In this document: one piece after another, positions 49,669 to 57,768 of the stretch
Position numbering within the stretch: the stretch's first letter is position 1
Layout of the letters: every line of letters starts with the position of its first letter
Source of the DNA: Sedimentitalea sp039941015
GTDB lineage: Bacteria > Pseudomonadota > Alphaproteobacteria > Rhodobacterales > Rhodobacteraceae
Length of the DNA stretch: 64,000 nt
Reading direction: 5' to 3' (one strand)
Assembly (NCBI RefSeq): GCF_039941015.1
Contig: NZ_JBDVFI010000009.1
Position numbers and translations under genes: made by a program
The notes under the pieces: model-generated
Told to the model about the DNA's origin: nothing
The model's database searches: none
The model's input: only the letters and a program-made list of their open reading frames with translations

Positions 49669-49680
49669 ACTTAGACTATG
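49669..49680 (+). promoter_or_regulatory. Candidate promoter/regulatory motif upstream of moxR
   Basis: ACTTAGACTATG, matching the pqqA-upstream motif in 10 of 12 positions. A possible -35 TTGCGA at 49651-49656 with a 17-base spacer would put GACTAT at the -10, so the motif could simply be part of the moxR operon promoter. Confidence 0.3.
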
Positions 49681-49760
49681 GGCTGTGTTTGAGAGCGCTC
49701 CCGTTGGCGCTAGCCTTTGCGCGTGTGCATATGCATTCTGGCACGCAACAGGGAGGCGGC

Positions 49761-50708
49761 ATGGACGCAAAAACAGGCACCGGGCTGGGCGCACTGCAAG
49801 CCCATCTTGCATCCGGGTTGGTCGGGCACGACGCATTGATCGAACGTTTGCTGATCGGCGTATTGGCCGGGGGTCATCTGCTGATCGAAGGCGCGCCGGG
49901 CCTTGCCAAGACGCGCGCGGTCAAATGGCTGGCCGACGCCATCGAAGGCGGATTTGCGCGGATACAATGTACGCCCGATCTGCTGCCATCAGACCTGACC
50001 GGCACGCCGGTATTCCGTCCGCAGACCGGTGCGTTCGAGTTCGTGCCCGGCCCGGTGTTTCACAATCTTGTTCTGGTGGACGAGATCAACCGCGCCCCGC
50101 CAAAGGTGCAATCCGCATTGTTGGAGGCGATGGCCGAAGCACAGGTCACCAGCGGCAATGAAACCCATCTTTTGCCCGACCCCTTCCTCGTGGTTGCGAC
50201 GCAAAATCCGATTGAACACGACGGCACCTTCCCGCTGCCCGAAGCACAACTGGACCGGTTCCTGATGCATGTGGTTCTCGAACTACCCGATGCGGCCACC
50301 GAACGGCGGATTCTCGATCTGGTCGAGGCCGAAAGGCAGGGCCCGATTGCCAAGCCGGTGCGCCTGCATCTGGACGACATTCGCGCCGCCAAAACGGCGG
50401 CAATGGCTGTGCACCTGTCTTCTCCGCTGCGTGACTATATCGTTCGGCTGGTGACCGCGACACGGCATGCCCCGTTTGCGGATGACATTGACCATGCCGT
50501 TTCGCCACGTGGCTCTCTGGCGTTGGCCGCCGCCTCCAAGGCCCGTGCCTATCTGGCCGGGCGCGACCACGCCCTGCCCGAGGATGTACAGGCGGTTGCG
50601 GCAGACGCGCTGTCGCATCGGCTGGTCATGACGTGGCGCGCCGTTTCCGAAGGGCGTACCGCACGCGACCTGATCGCGGACGTCGTCACCACAGTAGAGC
50701 CCTTGTGA
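49761..50708 (+). CDS. moxR: MoxR-family AAA+ ATPase
   Basis: A 315-residue AAA+ chaperone-like ATPase with Walker A GAPGLAKT (residues 44-51), Walker B LVLVDEINRA and the sensor segment VVATQNPIEHDGTFPLPEAQLDRF. MoxR proteins act with VWA-domain partners to mature or activate metal or cofactor enzymes; in methylotrophs MxaR aids methanol dehydrogenase activation. GGGAGG before the ATG supports this start over an upstream GTG. First gene of a seven-gene overlapping operon directly after pqqE. Confidence 0.92.
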   Translation: MDAKTGTGLGALQAHLASGLVGHDALIERLLIGVLAGGHLLIEGAPGLAKTRAVKWLADAIEGGFARIQCTPDLLPSDLTGTPVFRPQTGAFEFVPGPVFHNLVLVDEINRAPPKVQSALLEAMAEAQVTSGNETHLLPDPFLVVATQNPIEHDGTFPLPEAQLDRFLMHVVLELPDAATERRILDLVEAERQGPIAKPVRLHLDDIRAAKTAAMAVHLSSPLRDYIVRLVTATRHAPFADDIDHAVSPRGSLALAAASKARAYLAGRDHALPEDVQAVAADALSHRLVMTWRAVSEGRTARDLIADVVTTVEPL

Positions 50709-51604
50709 GTGCCGCACTCGATATGCCGGGCATCGCCCTGCGCGCCGAGACGTTGATTGCGCTGCGCTCGTTGGCCCTGCATCACGAGGATAACACCGTG
50801 CTCGCCGCATTGCCGGGCGGGTTCGTCACCAAGCGGCGTGGTCACGGCCAGGAAATGGCCGATGTTCGCGAATACGTCGCAGGCGACGATATACGGCATC
50901 TCGACCGAGGCAGCACCGCGCGCACCGGCACCCTGCATGTACGGTCCTTTCAGGAAGAGCGTGACCGTGTAACGCTGTTGGTTGCCGATTTTCGGCCCGC
51001 AATGCTGTGGGGCACCCGGCGGGCCCTGCGCTCTGTCGCGGTTGCCGAAGCCCTTGCATTGATCGGATGGCGCATCATCGAACAAGGGGGGCGCGTGGGC
51101 CTGCTGGCCATCGGGGCTGCAGAGCCGGTGGTCGTCTCGGTCAAGGGACGCATTCGCGGAATGCTGGCCCTGATCGGCGGACTTGTGAGGGCGCATGACG
51201 CAGCGCTTCAACTGGCGCTGGCCGGTGAACGGAACGACCCGGTATTGGACGGCGCACTTGCCCGGATCAACCGGGTCGCCCCGACAGGCGCAGAGATCGT
51301 GATCGCATCGGGTTTTGATACCCCCGGCCCCGACCTGCGTGACCGGCTCGGACAAATCTCGCAACGACGAACGCCCCGTCTGATCTCGGTGGTGGACGAC
51401 GTTGCCGAGAACCTGCCTCCCGGTGTCTATCCGATCCGAATGCCCGACGGGTCTCGCCGACGCGCTAGGATCACCGGGCAGGACCGGGCCGAGCCCGCAT
51501 CCGAAATCGCCGGATTTCCGGTCCTGCGTCTAGATTCAGGGCAAGATGTCGCGACAACGGCGCGCGTTCTGCAAGCGGCATTTCCGCCCGACCGGGAGCC
51601 CTGA
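50705..51604 (+). CDS. DUF58-domain protein (MxaS-like)
   Basis: A 299-residue protein with the DUF58 signature region (RRGHGQEMADVREYVAGDDIRHLD) and a degenerate VWA-like fold after it. Start is a GTG overlapping the moxR stop (GTGA). DUF58 proteins pair with MoxR ATPases; MxaS in methylotrophs is the counterpart. Confidence 0.85.
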   Translation: MSAALDMPGIALRAETLIALRSLALHHEDNTVLAALPGGFVTKRRGHGQEMADVREYVAGDDIRHLDRGSTARTGTLHVRSFQEERDRVTLLVADFRPAMLWGTRRALRSVAVAEALALIGWRIIEQGGRVGLLAIGAAEPVVVSVKGRIRGMLALIGGLVRAHDAALQLALAGERNDPVLDGALARINRVAPTGAEIVIASGFDTPGPDLRDRLGQISQRRTPRLISVVDDVAENLPPGVYPIRMPDGSRRRARITGQDRAEPASEIAGFPVLRLDSGQDVATTARVLQAAFPPDREP

Positions 51605-51606
51605 TC

Positions 51607-51978
51607 ATGGCCGACCGCGCACTCACACGCGAGGCGATGTTGAACGGGCTGCACGACATCCGCCTGCCCGCAGATGCGCCGGGTGGTCTGATCGCCGAAT
51701 TGCTCGCTGTTGTCGGCTGTGCGCTGATTGTCGCGATGCTTCTTGGCCTGATCATGCGAGGCATCACCGTGCCGCGAAAGCAGCCAAGAGAGGCCAGCCC
51801 GCAAGACAGGCTCGCGGCGTTGGCGGTTTTGCCAGACAGCGAGCGCCACCTCGCGCTTCTCCACCTGCTCAAGTCCGAGCGACCCGACAAATTTGAAACG
51901 TTGTCAGCTCAGCTTTATGCGCCCGGTGGTGCGCCAGACATATCGACCCTCGAAGCCGAGGTCGCACGGCATGATTGA
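51607..51978 (+). CDS. Small single-pass membrane protein of the MoxR-Bat operon
   Basis: A 123-residue protein with one membrane helix (about residues 29-50, GLIAELLAVVGCALIVAML) and a cytoplasmic C-terminal part rich in Leu, Arg and Glu. Position and topology fit the DUF4381-type protein found in MoxR-VWA operons. Specific function unknown. Overlaps the next VWA gene by 8 bases. Confidence 0.7.
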   Translation: MADRALTREAMLNGLHDIRLPADAPGGLIAELLAVVGCALIVAMLLGLIMRGITVPRKQPREASPQDRLAALAVLPDSERHLALLHLLKSERPDKFETLSAQLYAPGGAPDISTLEAEVARHD

Positions 51979-52927
51979 ACTGGCCGACCCGCTGTTCCTG
52001 CTGTTACTGCCATTGCCGCTGCTGGCGGTCCGGTTCCTGCCCAGCGGCAACACGCGCGGTGCCGCACTGATGGTCCCGGACCGGATTGGACGTGGTATTC
52101 TGTCAGGGGCTGGCGATGCAGGCGCGTTCGTTTTACGCAAACAGGTGGTGGTCACACTCATCTGGATCCTGCTGGTTCTGGCGCTTGCGGGCCCGCGCCA
52201 ACTGGCACCGGTCTCGGCACTCAAGGTATCGGGCCGCGACCTTGCCATCGCGATTGACTTGTCAGGCTCGATGGTGCGCGATGATTTTGATCTGAATGGT
52301 GAACAGGTCACTCGGTTGCAGGCGGTACAATCGGTCGGGGCCGATTTCGTGCGCCGCCGTGCCGGTGACCGGGTCGCGTTGATCGTGTTCGGCTCCGAAG
52401 CCTATTACGCCGCCCCCTTCTCGTTTGACACCGAGGCCATTGCCCGCAGGATCGAAGAGGCCACGATTGGTATTTCCGGGCGGGCCACAAATATCTCTGA
52501 CGCTTTGGGGCTTGCGCTGAAACGTCTGGAACACTCGGAGGCCGCATCGCGCGTTGTCATCCTTTTGTCAGATGGGATCAGCAACGCCGGGGCCACGAAC
52601 CCGCGCGGCGTCGCCAAGCTGGCAGCCGATCTTGGCATCCGAGTACACACGATTGCGCTTGGCCCCAAGGATCTTGCCAGCAGCGCGCCGGGCGAACGCG
52701 GCGTTGTCGACGCGGCCACCTTGCAGGCCATCTCCGATCTCAGCGGCGGCACCAGCTTTCGCGTGCGCACGACTGACGAGTTGCAAGAGGTGACGGCCGC
52801 GTTGGACCGGCTTGAGGTCACCGACAGCGACGGGTTGGCGGCAGAAATGTTCCGAGAACTATGGGTTTTTCCAGCCGCGCTTGGTGGACTGTTGTTGCTT
52901 GGGGTCGCGTGGCGGGAACAAGGATGA
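51971..52927 (+). CDS. VWA-domain membrane protein, BatA/MxaC-like
   Basis: A 318-residue inner-membrane protein: two N-terminal helices (about 5-22 and 55-75), a von Willebrand A domain (about 90-285) with an intact metal site motif DLSGSM, and a C-terminal helix. This architecture is that of BatA and MxaC, thought to act with MoxR in calcium or cofactor insertion into periplasmic enzymes. Overlaps the next VWA gene by 4 bases. Confidence 0.85.
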   Translation: MIELADPLFLLLLPLPLLAVRFLPSGNTRGAALMVPDRIGRGILSGAGDAGAFVLRKQVVVTLIWILLVLALAGPRQLAPVSALKVSGRDLAIAIDLSGSMVRDDFDLNGEQVTRLQAVQSVGADFVRRRAGDRVALIVFGSEAYYAAPFSFDTEAIARRIEEATIGISGRATNISDALGLALKRLEHSEAASRVVILLSDGISNAGATNPRGVAKLAADLGIRVHTIALGPKDLASSAPGERGVVDAATLQAISDLSGGTSFRVRTTDELQEVTAALDRLEVTDSDGLAAEMFRELWVFPAALGGLLLLGVAWREQG

Positions 52928-53814
52928 TGGACGTCTCCCTGCTCAGACCCTTCTGGCTGCTCTTGTTGCCTCTGTTGGTTGTGGCGGCACTGGTGCTGCA
53001 TCGACGGCGGGCCCGATTGGGAGATTGGGAGCAGGTCATGGACCCGCAGATGCTGGCCGCATTGCGCATGCTCGGACGGGTCGAGGAGGCCGGGACGGGG
53101 CGGCGCGGTCTGCTTGCCCTCGCCGCCGCCGCACTGGTTGCCATTGCGCTTGCCGGTCCAGCAGTCGAACGCCGCGACGCAGCATCCTATCGCAATCTAG
53201 ATGGCGTCGTCCTTGTGCTTGATGCCTCGCTTTCGGCCACCGAAAGCGAAGACTGGACAGAGTTGCAAACCATGGGGCGTTTTGGCGTCGCTTCCCTCCA
53301 AAGCCGACCCGCAGCGCTGATCGTCTACGGCGGGGATGCCTATCTGGCGACCGATATGACCGCAGACACCCGCCAGCTGGGGCTGACACTTTCGCTGATC
53401 GGGGCCGAAACCATACCCGACCCGGGCAGCCGACCAGAGCTTGGCCTGACCCTTGCCGAACAGGTCTTGCAGGACGCGCAGGTTCTGGCCGGTGATGTGA
53501 TCCTGATCAGCGATGGCGAGGGCATCGGTCCGGCGGCGCTGTCCGCCGCCGCCAAAATCGCAGCACGCGGCGCAAGGTTGTCGGTCGTCACCCCGCAGAC
53601 CTCGCCCTCGACCGAAACCCTTGCCCGCACTGGCGGCGGACATCTCTTTATCGCTGGCGAAAGCGAGGAACTGGCTGCGTTTCTTGGCGCATCGGGACGC
53701 GAGCGGATTGAAAAACAAGACTATCCACTGTTGTTCTGGGCCGATTGGGGGCGCTATCTGCTATTGCCCGGCCTGCTCCTTGTGCTGCTTCTGTTCAGTA
53801 GGCGCGCCGCATGA
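52924..53814 (+). CDS. VWA-domain membrane protein, BatB/MxaL-like
   Basis: A 296-residue second VWA protein: N-terminal helices (about 8-26 and 62-80), VWA domain (about 90-265) with the metal motif DASLSATES, C-terminal helix ending in LLLLFSRRAA. The start is the first of two consecutive ATG codons, overlapping the previous stop. Paired with the upstream VWA protein as in Bat and Mxa clusters. Confidence 0.82.
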   Translation: MMDVSLLRPFWLLLLPLLVVAALVLHRRRARLGDWEQVMDPQMLAALRMLGRVEEAGTGRRGLLALAAAALVAIALAGPAVERRDAASYRNLDGVVLVLDASLSATESEDWTELQTMGRFGVASLQSRPAALIVYGGDAYLATDMTADTRQLGLTLSLIGAETIPDPGSRPELGLTLAEQVLQDAQVLAGDVILISDGEGIGPAALSAAAKIAARGARLSVVTPQTSPSTETLARTGGGHLFIAGESEELAAFLGASGRERIEKQDYPLLFWADWGRYLLLPGLLLVLLLFSRRAA

Positions 53815-54503
53815 ACCCGCTGCGCTGGATCACGGTTATTGCGCTGGTCGCGCTGGTTGGCTCGGCGGTGATGGGCGGCAGCGCTCCGCTGGGCCGGGCT
53901 TTCATGGCATTGGGGCTGCCGTCATTGGCAGCACCACTGTTTCAGGACCCCGCTTGGAAAGGGGCCGCGCGCTACCGGGCCGGAAAATTTGATCGCGCCG
54001 CGACCGAGTTTCGCAGCGCCGGAGCGATGCTGAACCTTGGCAACGCGGAAACGCAAGCAGGCCACTATGCCGCCGCACTGGAAGCTTTTGATGCGGCGCG
54101 CATGACCGGTGATCCCGACGCGGACGCCAATTTCGACCTGCTTGCGGCCTTTTATGCGGGGCTTGCGCTGGACCCAGATACGGCGGCTGTTTGGTTTTCC
54201 GAAAAGGATGGCGGAGAAGCGGCGGCGGTCAAATCGTCCATCGCACAGGGCAACGCCCGCGCGGCAGGGGCCGGAGACGAGACAACGAACACCGGCGCAT
54301 TGCTCGGCCTTCCCGAGCTTGAGAGCCACGGGCGTCGCGCTGTTCGCAAACAATTCGACGACAAGTTCATGGTCGCGAATACCCGGTGGCTGGCAACACT
54401 GTCGGACGTGCCGGGCGAATATCTTGCCGCGCGGATCAAACACGAACACAAGCGACGCGCCAAGCTGGGGTTGGCTCAGCCGGAACCGGAGGATCCGAGA
54501 TGA
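53811..54503 (+). CDS. TPR-like membrane protein, BatC/MxaK-like
   Basis: A 230-residue protein with an N-terminal signal-anchor helix (about 5-22) and a periplasmic region with TPR-like helix pairs (AARYRAGKFDRAATEF, NAETQAGHYAAALEAFDAA near residues 50-105). The C-terminal part is helical and charged. Position after two VWA genes supports a scaffold role like BatC or MxaK. Confidence 0.75.
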   Translation: MNPLRWITVIALVALVGSAVMGGSAPLGRAFMALGLPSLAAPLFQDPAWKGAARYRAGKFDRAATEFRSAGAMLNLGNAETQAGHYAAALEAFDAARMTGDPDADANFDLLAAFYAGLALDPDTAAVWFSEKDGGEAAAVKSSIAQGNARAAGAGDETTNTGALLGLPELESHGRRAVRKQFDDKFMVANTRWLATLSDVPGEYLAARIKHEHKRRAKLGLAQPEPEDPR

Positions 54504-55702
54504 GGGGTTTGATCCTGTGGTTGGTACTGGCGGCCGGGCTGGCACAGGCGCAAACGCGCGAGGTAAACCCAGCAGATCTCGAACTGACTGTTACCATCGA
54601 GAATGCCGAGGTGACCCCCTTTCAGGGCGAAATGGTTCTGGTGACCATACACGGCGTCTATCGCCGTCACATCACCCGTGAAAAGCTGATCCAGCCTGCC
54701 CTTGAAGGTTTCAACTGGATGCAGTTGGGCGAGGATCATTGGTATGAAACCCAGGTTCGGGGGAAAAAGGTCAAGAATTTCAAGCGGCGTATGGCCCTGT
54801 TTCCGGAACAAGCCGGAAAGTTGACCATCGATCCTTTTGTACATCATCTGACATTGACCGACGAAGGCGACGACTGGTTCGATCACGATATTCGATCCCA
54901 ACCGCTGACAATCAATGTCGACCCCGCTCCGCAGATGGACGGATGGTGGCTCCCGGTGCGGCGGCTTGAAATCTCGGACCAATGGTCCAACGCACCCGAT
55001 CAACTGCAAGAAGGCGAAGGCGTGCTGCGGATCATCCGGATAAGAGCGGTCGGCGCGTCACCGGACATGATCCCGCCAATGCCAGAGTTGACCTCGCCAA
55101 GCGCGATGATCTTTCCCCATCCGGAACAGCGGCTTGTGGAACTGTCCCCGCAAGGGCCGGTTTCTATCGCGTTCTGGCGCTGGACCATAAGGCCTGGCCG
55201 TTCACGATCTGCCATTCTCGAACCGCTGACATTCGACTATTTCGACACCACGACACGACAGGCGCACAGCGCAACCATCACGGCACAACGCGTCGCGATG
55301 GATGAAGCCAATCTGCCCGAGCCCGTTCCGCCACCTGCCTCCGCCACACAGCGCACGGCCCTGATCGCCGGCACCGGAATCATCGCGTTGTTCATTGGAT
55401 TTTTGGTTTTGTTGCTCGGGCGAAATTTCTCGGGGCTTAAGCGACTGCAGGCAATTCCAGTTTTCAATCCATTGTACCGGCGATTGCGTCGCGCGGCACG
55501 AAACGGAGATCTGGCAGGAACACGGCGCACCGCCGTTGCGATCCTGCAAGAGGACGGTCGGTGCCCCGAGACCACAAAACTGCTGCGCCAGTTCGACAAT
55601 GCGGTGTTCGGTTCAATTGACACCGCACCGGATACATTACGGTTTGCAAGGGAATTTCTGTTGGCCACAAGCAATCGGTCGCGAAAACCATCAGGAGCAT
55701 GA
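54500..55702 (+). CDS. BatD-like membrane protein
   Basis: A 400-residue exported protein: signal peptide about 1-18 (cleavage AQA), a long beta-rich periplasmic region (20-290) opening with ELTVTIENAEVTPFQGEMV as in BatD/oxygen-tolerance proteins, a membrane helix about 300-322 and a short cytoplasmic tail. Last gene of the MoxR operon; overlap with the previous gene is ATGA. In Mxa clusters MxaA takes a similar place. Confidence 0.78.
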   Translation: MRGLILWLVLAAGLAQAQTREVNPADLELTVTIENAEVTPFQGEMVLVTIHGVYRRHITREKLIQPALEGFNWMQLGEDHWYETQVRGKKVKNFKRRMALFPEQAGKLTIDPFVHHLTLTDEGDDWFDHDIRSQPLTINVDPAPQMDGWWLPVRRLEISDQWSNAPDQLQEGEGVLRIIRIRAVGASPDMIPPMPELTSPSAMIFPHPEQRLVELSPQGPVSIAFWRWTIRPGRSRSAILEPLTFDYFDTTTRQAHSATITAQRVAMDEANLPEPVPPPASATQRTALIAGTGIIALFIGFLVLLLGRNFSGLKRLQAIPVFNPLYRRLRRAARNGDLAGTRRTAVAILQEDGRCPETTKLLRQFDNAVFGSIDTAPDTLRFAREFLLATSNRSRKPSGA

Positions 55703-55774
55703 TCTTAGAAGCGAGGAAACGCAGTGCATCTGCGCCGCACTTTGCAGACCGTCCTCCCAGAAATTCCAGTCGTC

Positions 55775-55795
55775 ACTTATCGGCTCGCTATAAGT
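55775..55795. promoter_or_regulatory. Inverted repeat upstream of the LuxR-type regulator
   Basis: ACTTAT (55775-55780) and its complement ATAAGT (55790-55795) are separated by nine bases in the 168-base gap before the regulator gene. The same hexamer family occurs in the flhA upstream region and in the SoxYZ/metallohydrolase intergenic region. Confidence 0.35.
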
Positions 55796-55870
55796 TGCGA
55801 ACCTTGGTGGTTTGTTTTGTTGCCTAGTCGCGGCGAACTTTGCTACGCTTTGCGCCGGGAGGACTATTCG

Positions 55871-56596
55871 ATGAAGCATGTTGCAGTGGGGCAAGACCCT
55901 TGCCACATCCAATCGGTGCTGGTGATCGATGATCATCCGCTCTATTGCGACGCCCTCGTTGTCGCGCTGGCCCATGTGTTCAAAGGATGCCGCATAGAAA
56001 CGGCCACGACGCTGGGCGATGGGATCAAACATCTGAAACCGGGGTTTGAACCGGATCTAGTGTTGTTGGATCTCAAACTGCCTGACGTGACCGGGCTGAG
56101 CGGCTTTTTACGCCTGCGTGAAAAGCTCGCCGATACACCGATCCTTGTCATCTCGGCACTGACTTCGGCCGAAATCGTTTACACGCTGATGGATGCGGGC
56201 GCGGCCGGGTTCATACAAAAGGACGTCTCGGCACAGGTTCTCAGGGATGCCCTCATCGAAGTGCGATCGGGCCGCAAATACCTGCCACCCGAACACCGGC
56301 GAACCTACCGCCCTTCATCCAGACCCGCCGAGGTTCAGGACATCACCAGCAAAATTGCCGACCTGACGCCGCAACAAACCCGGATCATGAAACTGATCTG
56401 CGCCGGCAAACCCAACAAGCAGATCGCCTATGAACTGTCGCTGGCCGAGGCCACGGTCAAGGCGCATATCACTGCCTTGCTGCGCCGCCTTGGCGTGCAA
56501 AATCGCACGCAGGCCGCCGTTCTGGTCGAGAGTGCCAATTTGGGTGGTGCCGACGCGAATGGTGAAGTCGACGCACGGGCATTTTTGAGCCATTAA
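55871..56596 (+). CDS. LuxR/NarL-type response regulator (FlhR/AgmR-like)
   Basis: A 241-residue regulator: receiver domain (Asp20-Asp21, phospho-acceptor Asp67 in LLDLKLPDVTG, Lys in FIQKDVS) and a LuxR-type helix-turn-helix (about 165-225, with AGKPNKQIAYELSLAEATVKAH). GGGAGG before the ATG at 55871 decides the start over an upstream frame extension. With the hybrid kinase downstream it resembles FlhR of Paracoccus and the AgmR/ErbR regulators of PQQ alcohol oxidation. Confidence 0.88.
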   Translation: MKHVAVGQDPCHIQSVLVIDDHPLYCDALVVALAHVFKGCRIETATTLGDGIKHLKPGFEPDLVLLDLKLPDVTGLSGFLRLREKLADTPILVISALTSAEIVYTLMDAGAAGFIQKDVSAQVLRDALIEVRSGRKYLPPEHRRTYRPSSRPAEVQDITSKIADLTPQQTRIMKLICAGKPNKQIAYELSLAEATVKAHITALLRRLGVQNRTQAAVLVESANLGGADANGEVDARAFLSH

Positions 56597-56610
56597 CAGG
56601 AAGTCACCAG

Positions 56611-57768
56611 ATGCTTCAGGTGCCCTCGAAACCTGCGTTCGTTGACACGGCCGTATCCTACGAACGGGATGCAGCCGCCGCGGTAAACGATATCGCAGCG
56701 CAATTGGACACAAAGGGAGCCTGCTTTCTATTGGTATTCGTGCCGGACGGCCTTGACCCTGATACCATTGCCACGGCCCTGAACGCGCAATTCGCGGGTG
56801 TGCCGATGTTTGGTTGCACAACGGCCGGGCAAATCACGCCCGAAGGCTACAAGACCGACGCGCTGTTGGTGCTGTCCTTCTCAAAGGCGCATTTTCGCTG
56901 CGCAACGCATTTGATCTCGCCGCTCAAGCCACTGTCGATCAAACAGGTTGCCTCGGATGTGCGCAAACTGTCTGCGCAATTTCAGAGAACTGCAAACTGG
57001 AGCCGGCTTGCGCTGACCTTTTCGGACGGACTCTCCAAACAGGAGGACGTGCTTGTCGCTGCGCTGCAATCGGGTCTTGAGGACATGCCGGTTTTTGGCG
57101 GATCTGCGGGCAACGGGCTGAATTTCAAGGAAACCTCGGTCCTGCATATGGGGAGGTTCCACAGTGACGCGGCGCTGGTCATCCTGCTCGAAACCGATCT
57201 GGAATTTGCCGGTCTCGGTTTTGATCATTTCCTGCCGACCGGGGCGCAAATGGTCGTCACCGATGCGTTGCCTGAAGAACGGCTGGCGCTTGAAATCAAT
57301 GGGTCGCCTGCCGCCGAGGAATACGCACGCCTCGTCGGGGTGCAGGTCGATGAGCTATCCCCTCAGGTCTTTGCGGAAAACCCGGTGCTCGTGCGCAATC
57401 ACGAACTGTATCACGTTCGCGCCATTCAGGGGGTACAGGACGGGGGTGCGTTGTCTTTCCTGTCCGCCATCGACACGGGGCTCTTGCTGACATTGGGACG
57501 CGGACAGGAGATCCTGCGTACACTTTACGACGAACTCAATGTCAAAAGCTCGTTGGGAAAGCCTCCCGATTTCATCCTTGGCTTTGACTGTTTCCTGCGC
57601 AAACTCGAAATTGATCAGAAGGATCTGACCGGTCCCGCCTCTGAAATCCTGCGCGGACACCGTGTGCTTGGCTTTAACACCTATGGCGAACAGCATTGCG
57701 GCGTGCACGTGAACCAGACATTCGTAGGCGTGGCGTTCTATGAACCGAAAAAGCGGGACCTGCATTGA
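56611..57768 (+). CDS. FIST-domain sensor protein (NosP-like)
   Basis: A 385-residue cytoplasmic protein with FIST_N (about 40-225, MFGCTTAGQI and PVFGGSAGNGL) and FIST_C (about 235-370, PAAEEYARLVG and GFDCFLRKLE) domains. Family members bind small ligands; NosP of Pseudomonas binds heme, senses nitric oxide and controls the co-encoded kinase NahK. Here too the gene overlaps a NahK-like hybrid kinase gene (TTGA), so it probably modulates that kinase. The heme-ligating residue was not verified. Confidence 0.85.
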   Translation: MLQVPSKPAFVDTAVSYERDAAAAVNDIAAQLDTKGACFLLVFVPDGLDPDTIATALNAQFAGVPMFGCTTAGQITPEGYKTDALLVLSFSKAHFRCATHLISPLKPLSIKQVASDVRKLSAQFQRTANWSRLALTFSDGLSKQEDVLVAALQSGLEDMPVFGGSAGNGLNFKETSVLHMGRFHSDAALVILLETDLEFAGLGFDHFLPTGAQMVVTDALPEERLALEINGSPAAEEYARLVGVQVDELSPQVFAENPVLVRNHELYHVRAIQGVQDGGALSFLSAIDTGLLLTLGRGQEILRTLYDELNVKSSLGKPPDFILGFDCFLRKLEIDQKDLTGPASEILRGHRVLGFNTYGEQHCGVHVNQTFVGVAFYEPKKRDLH

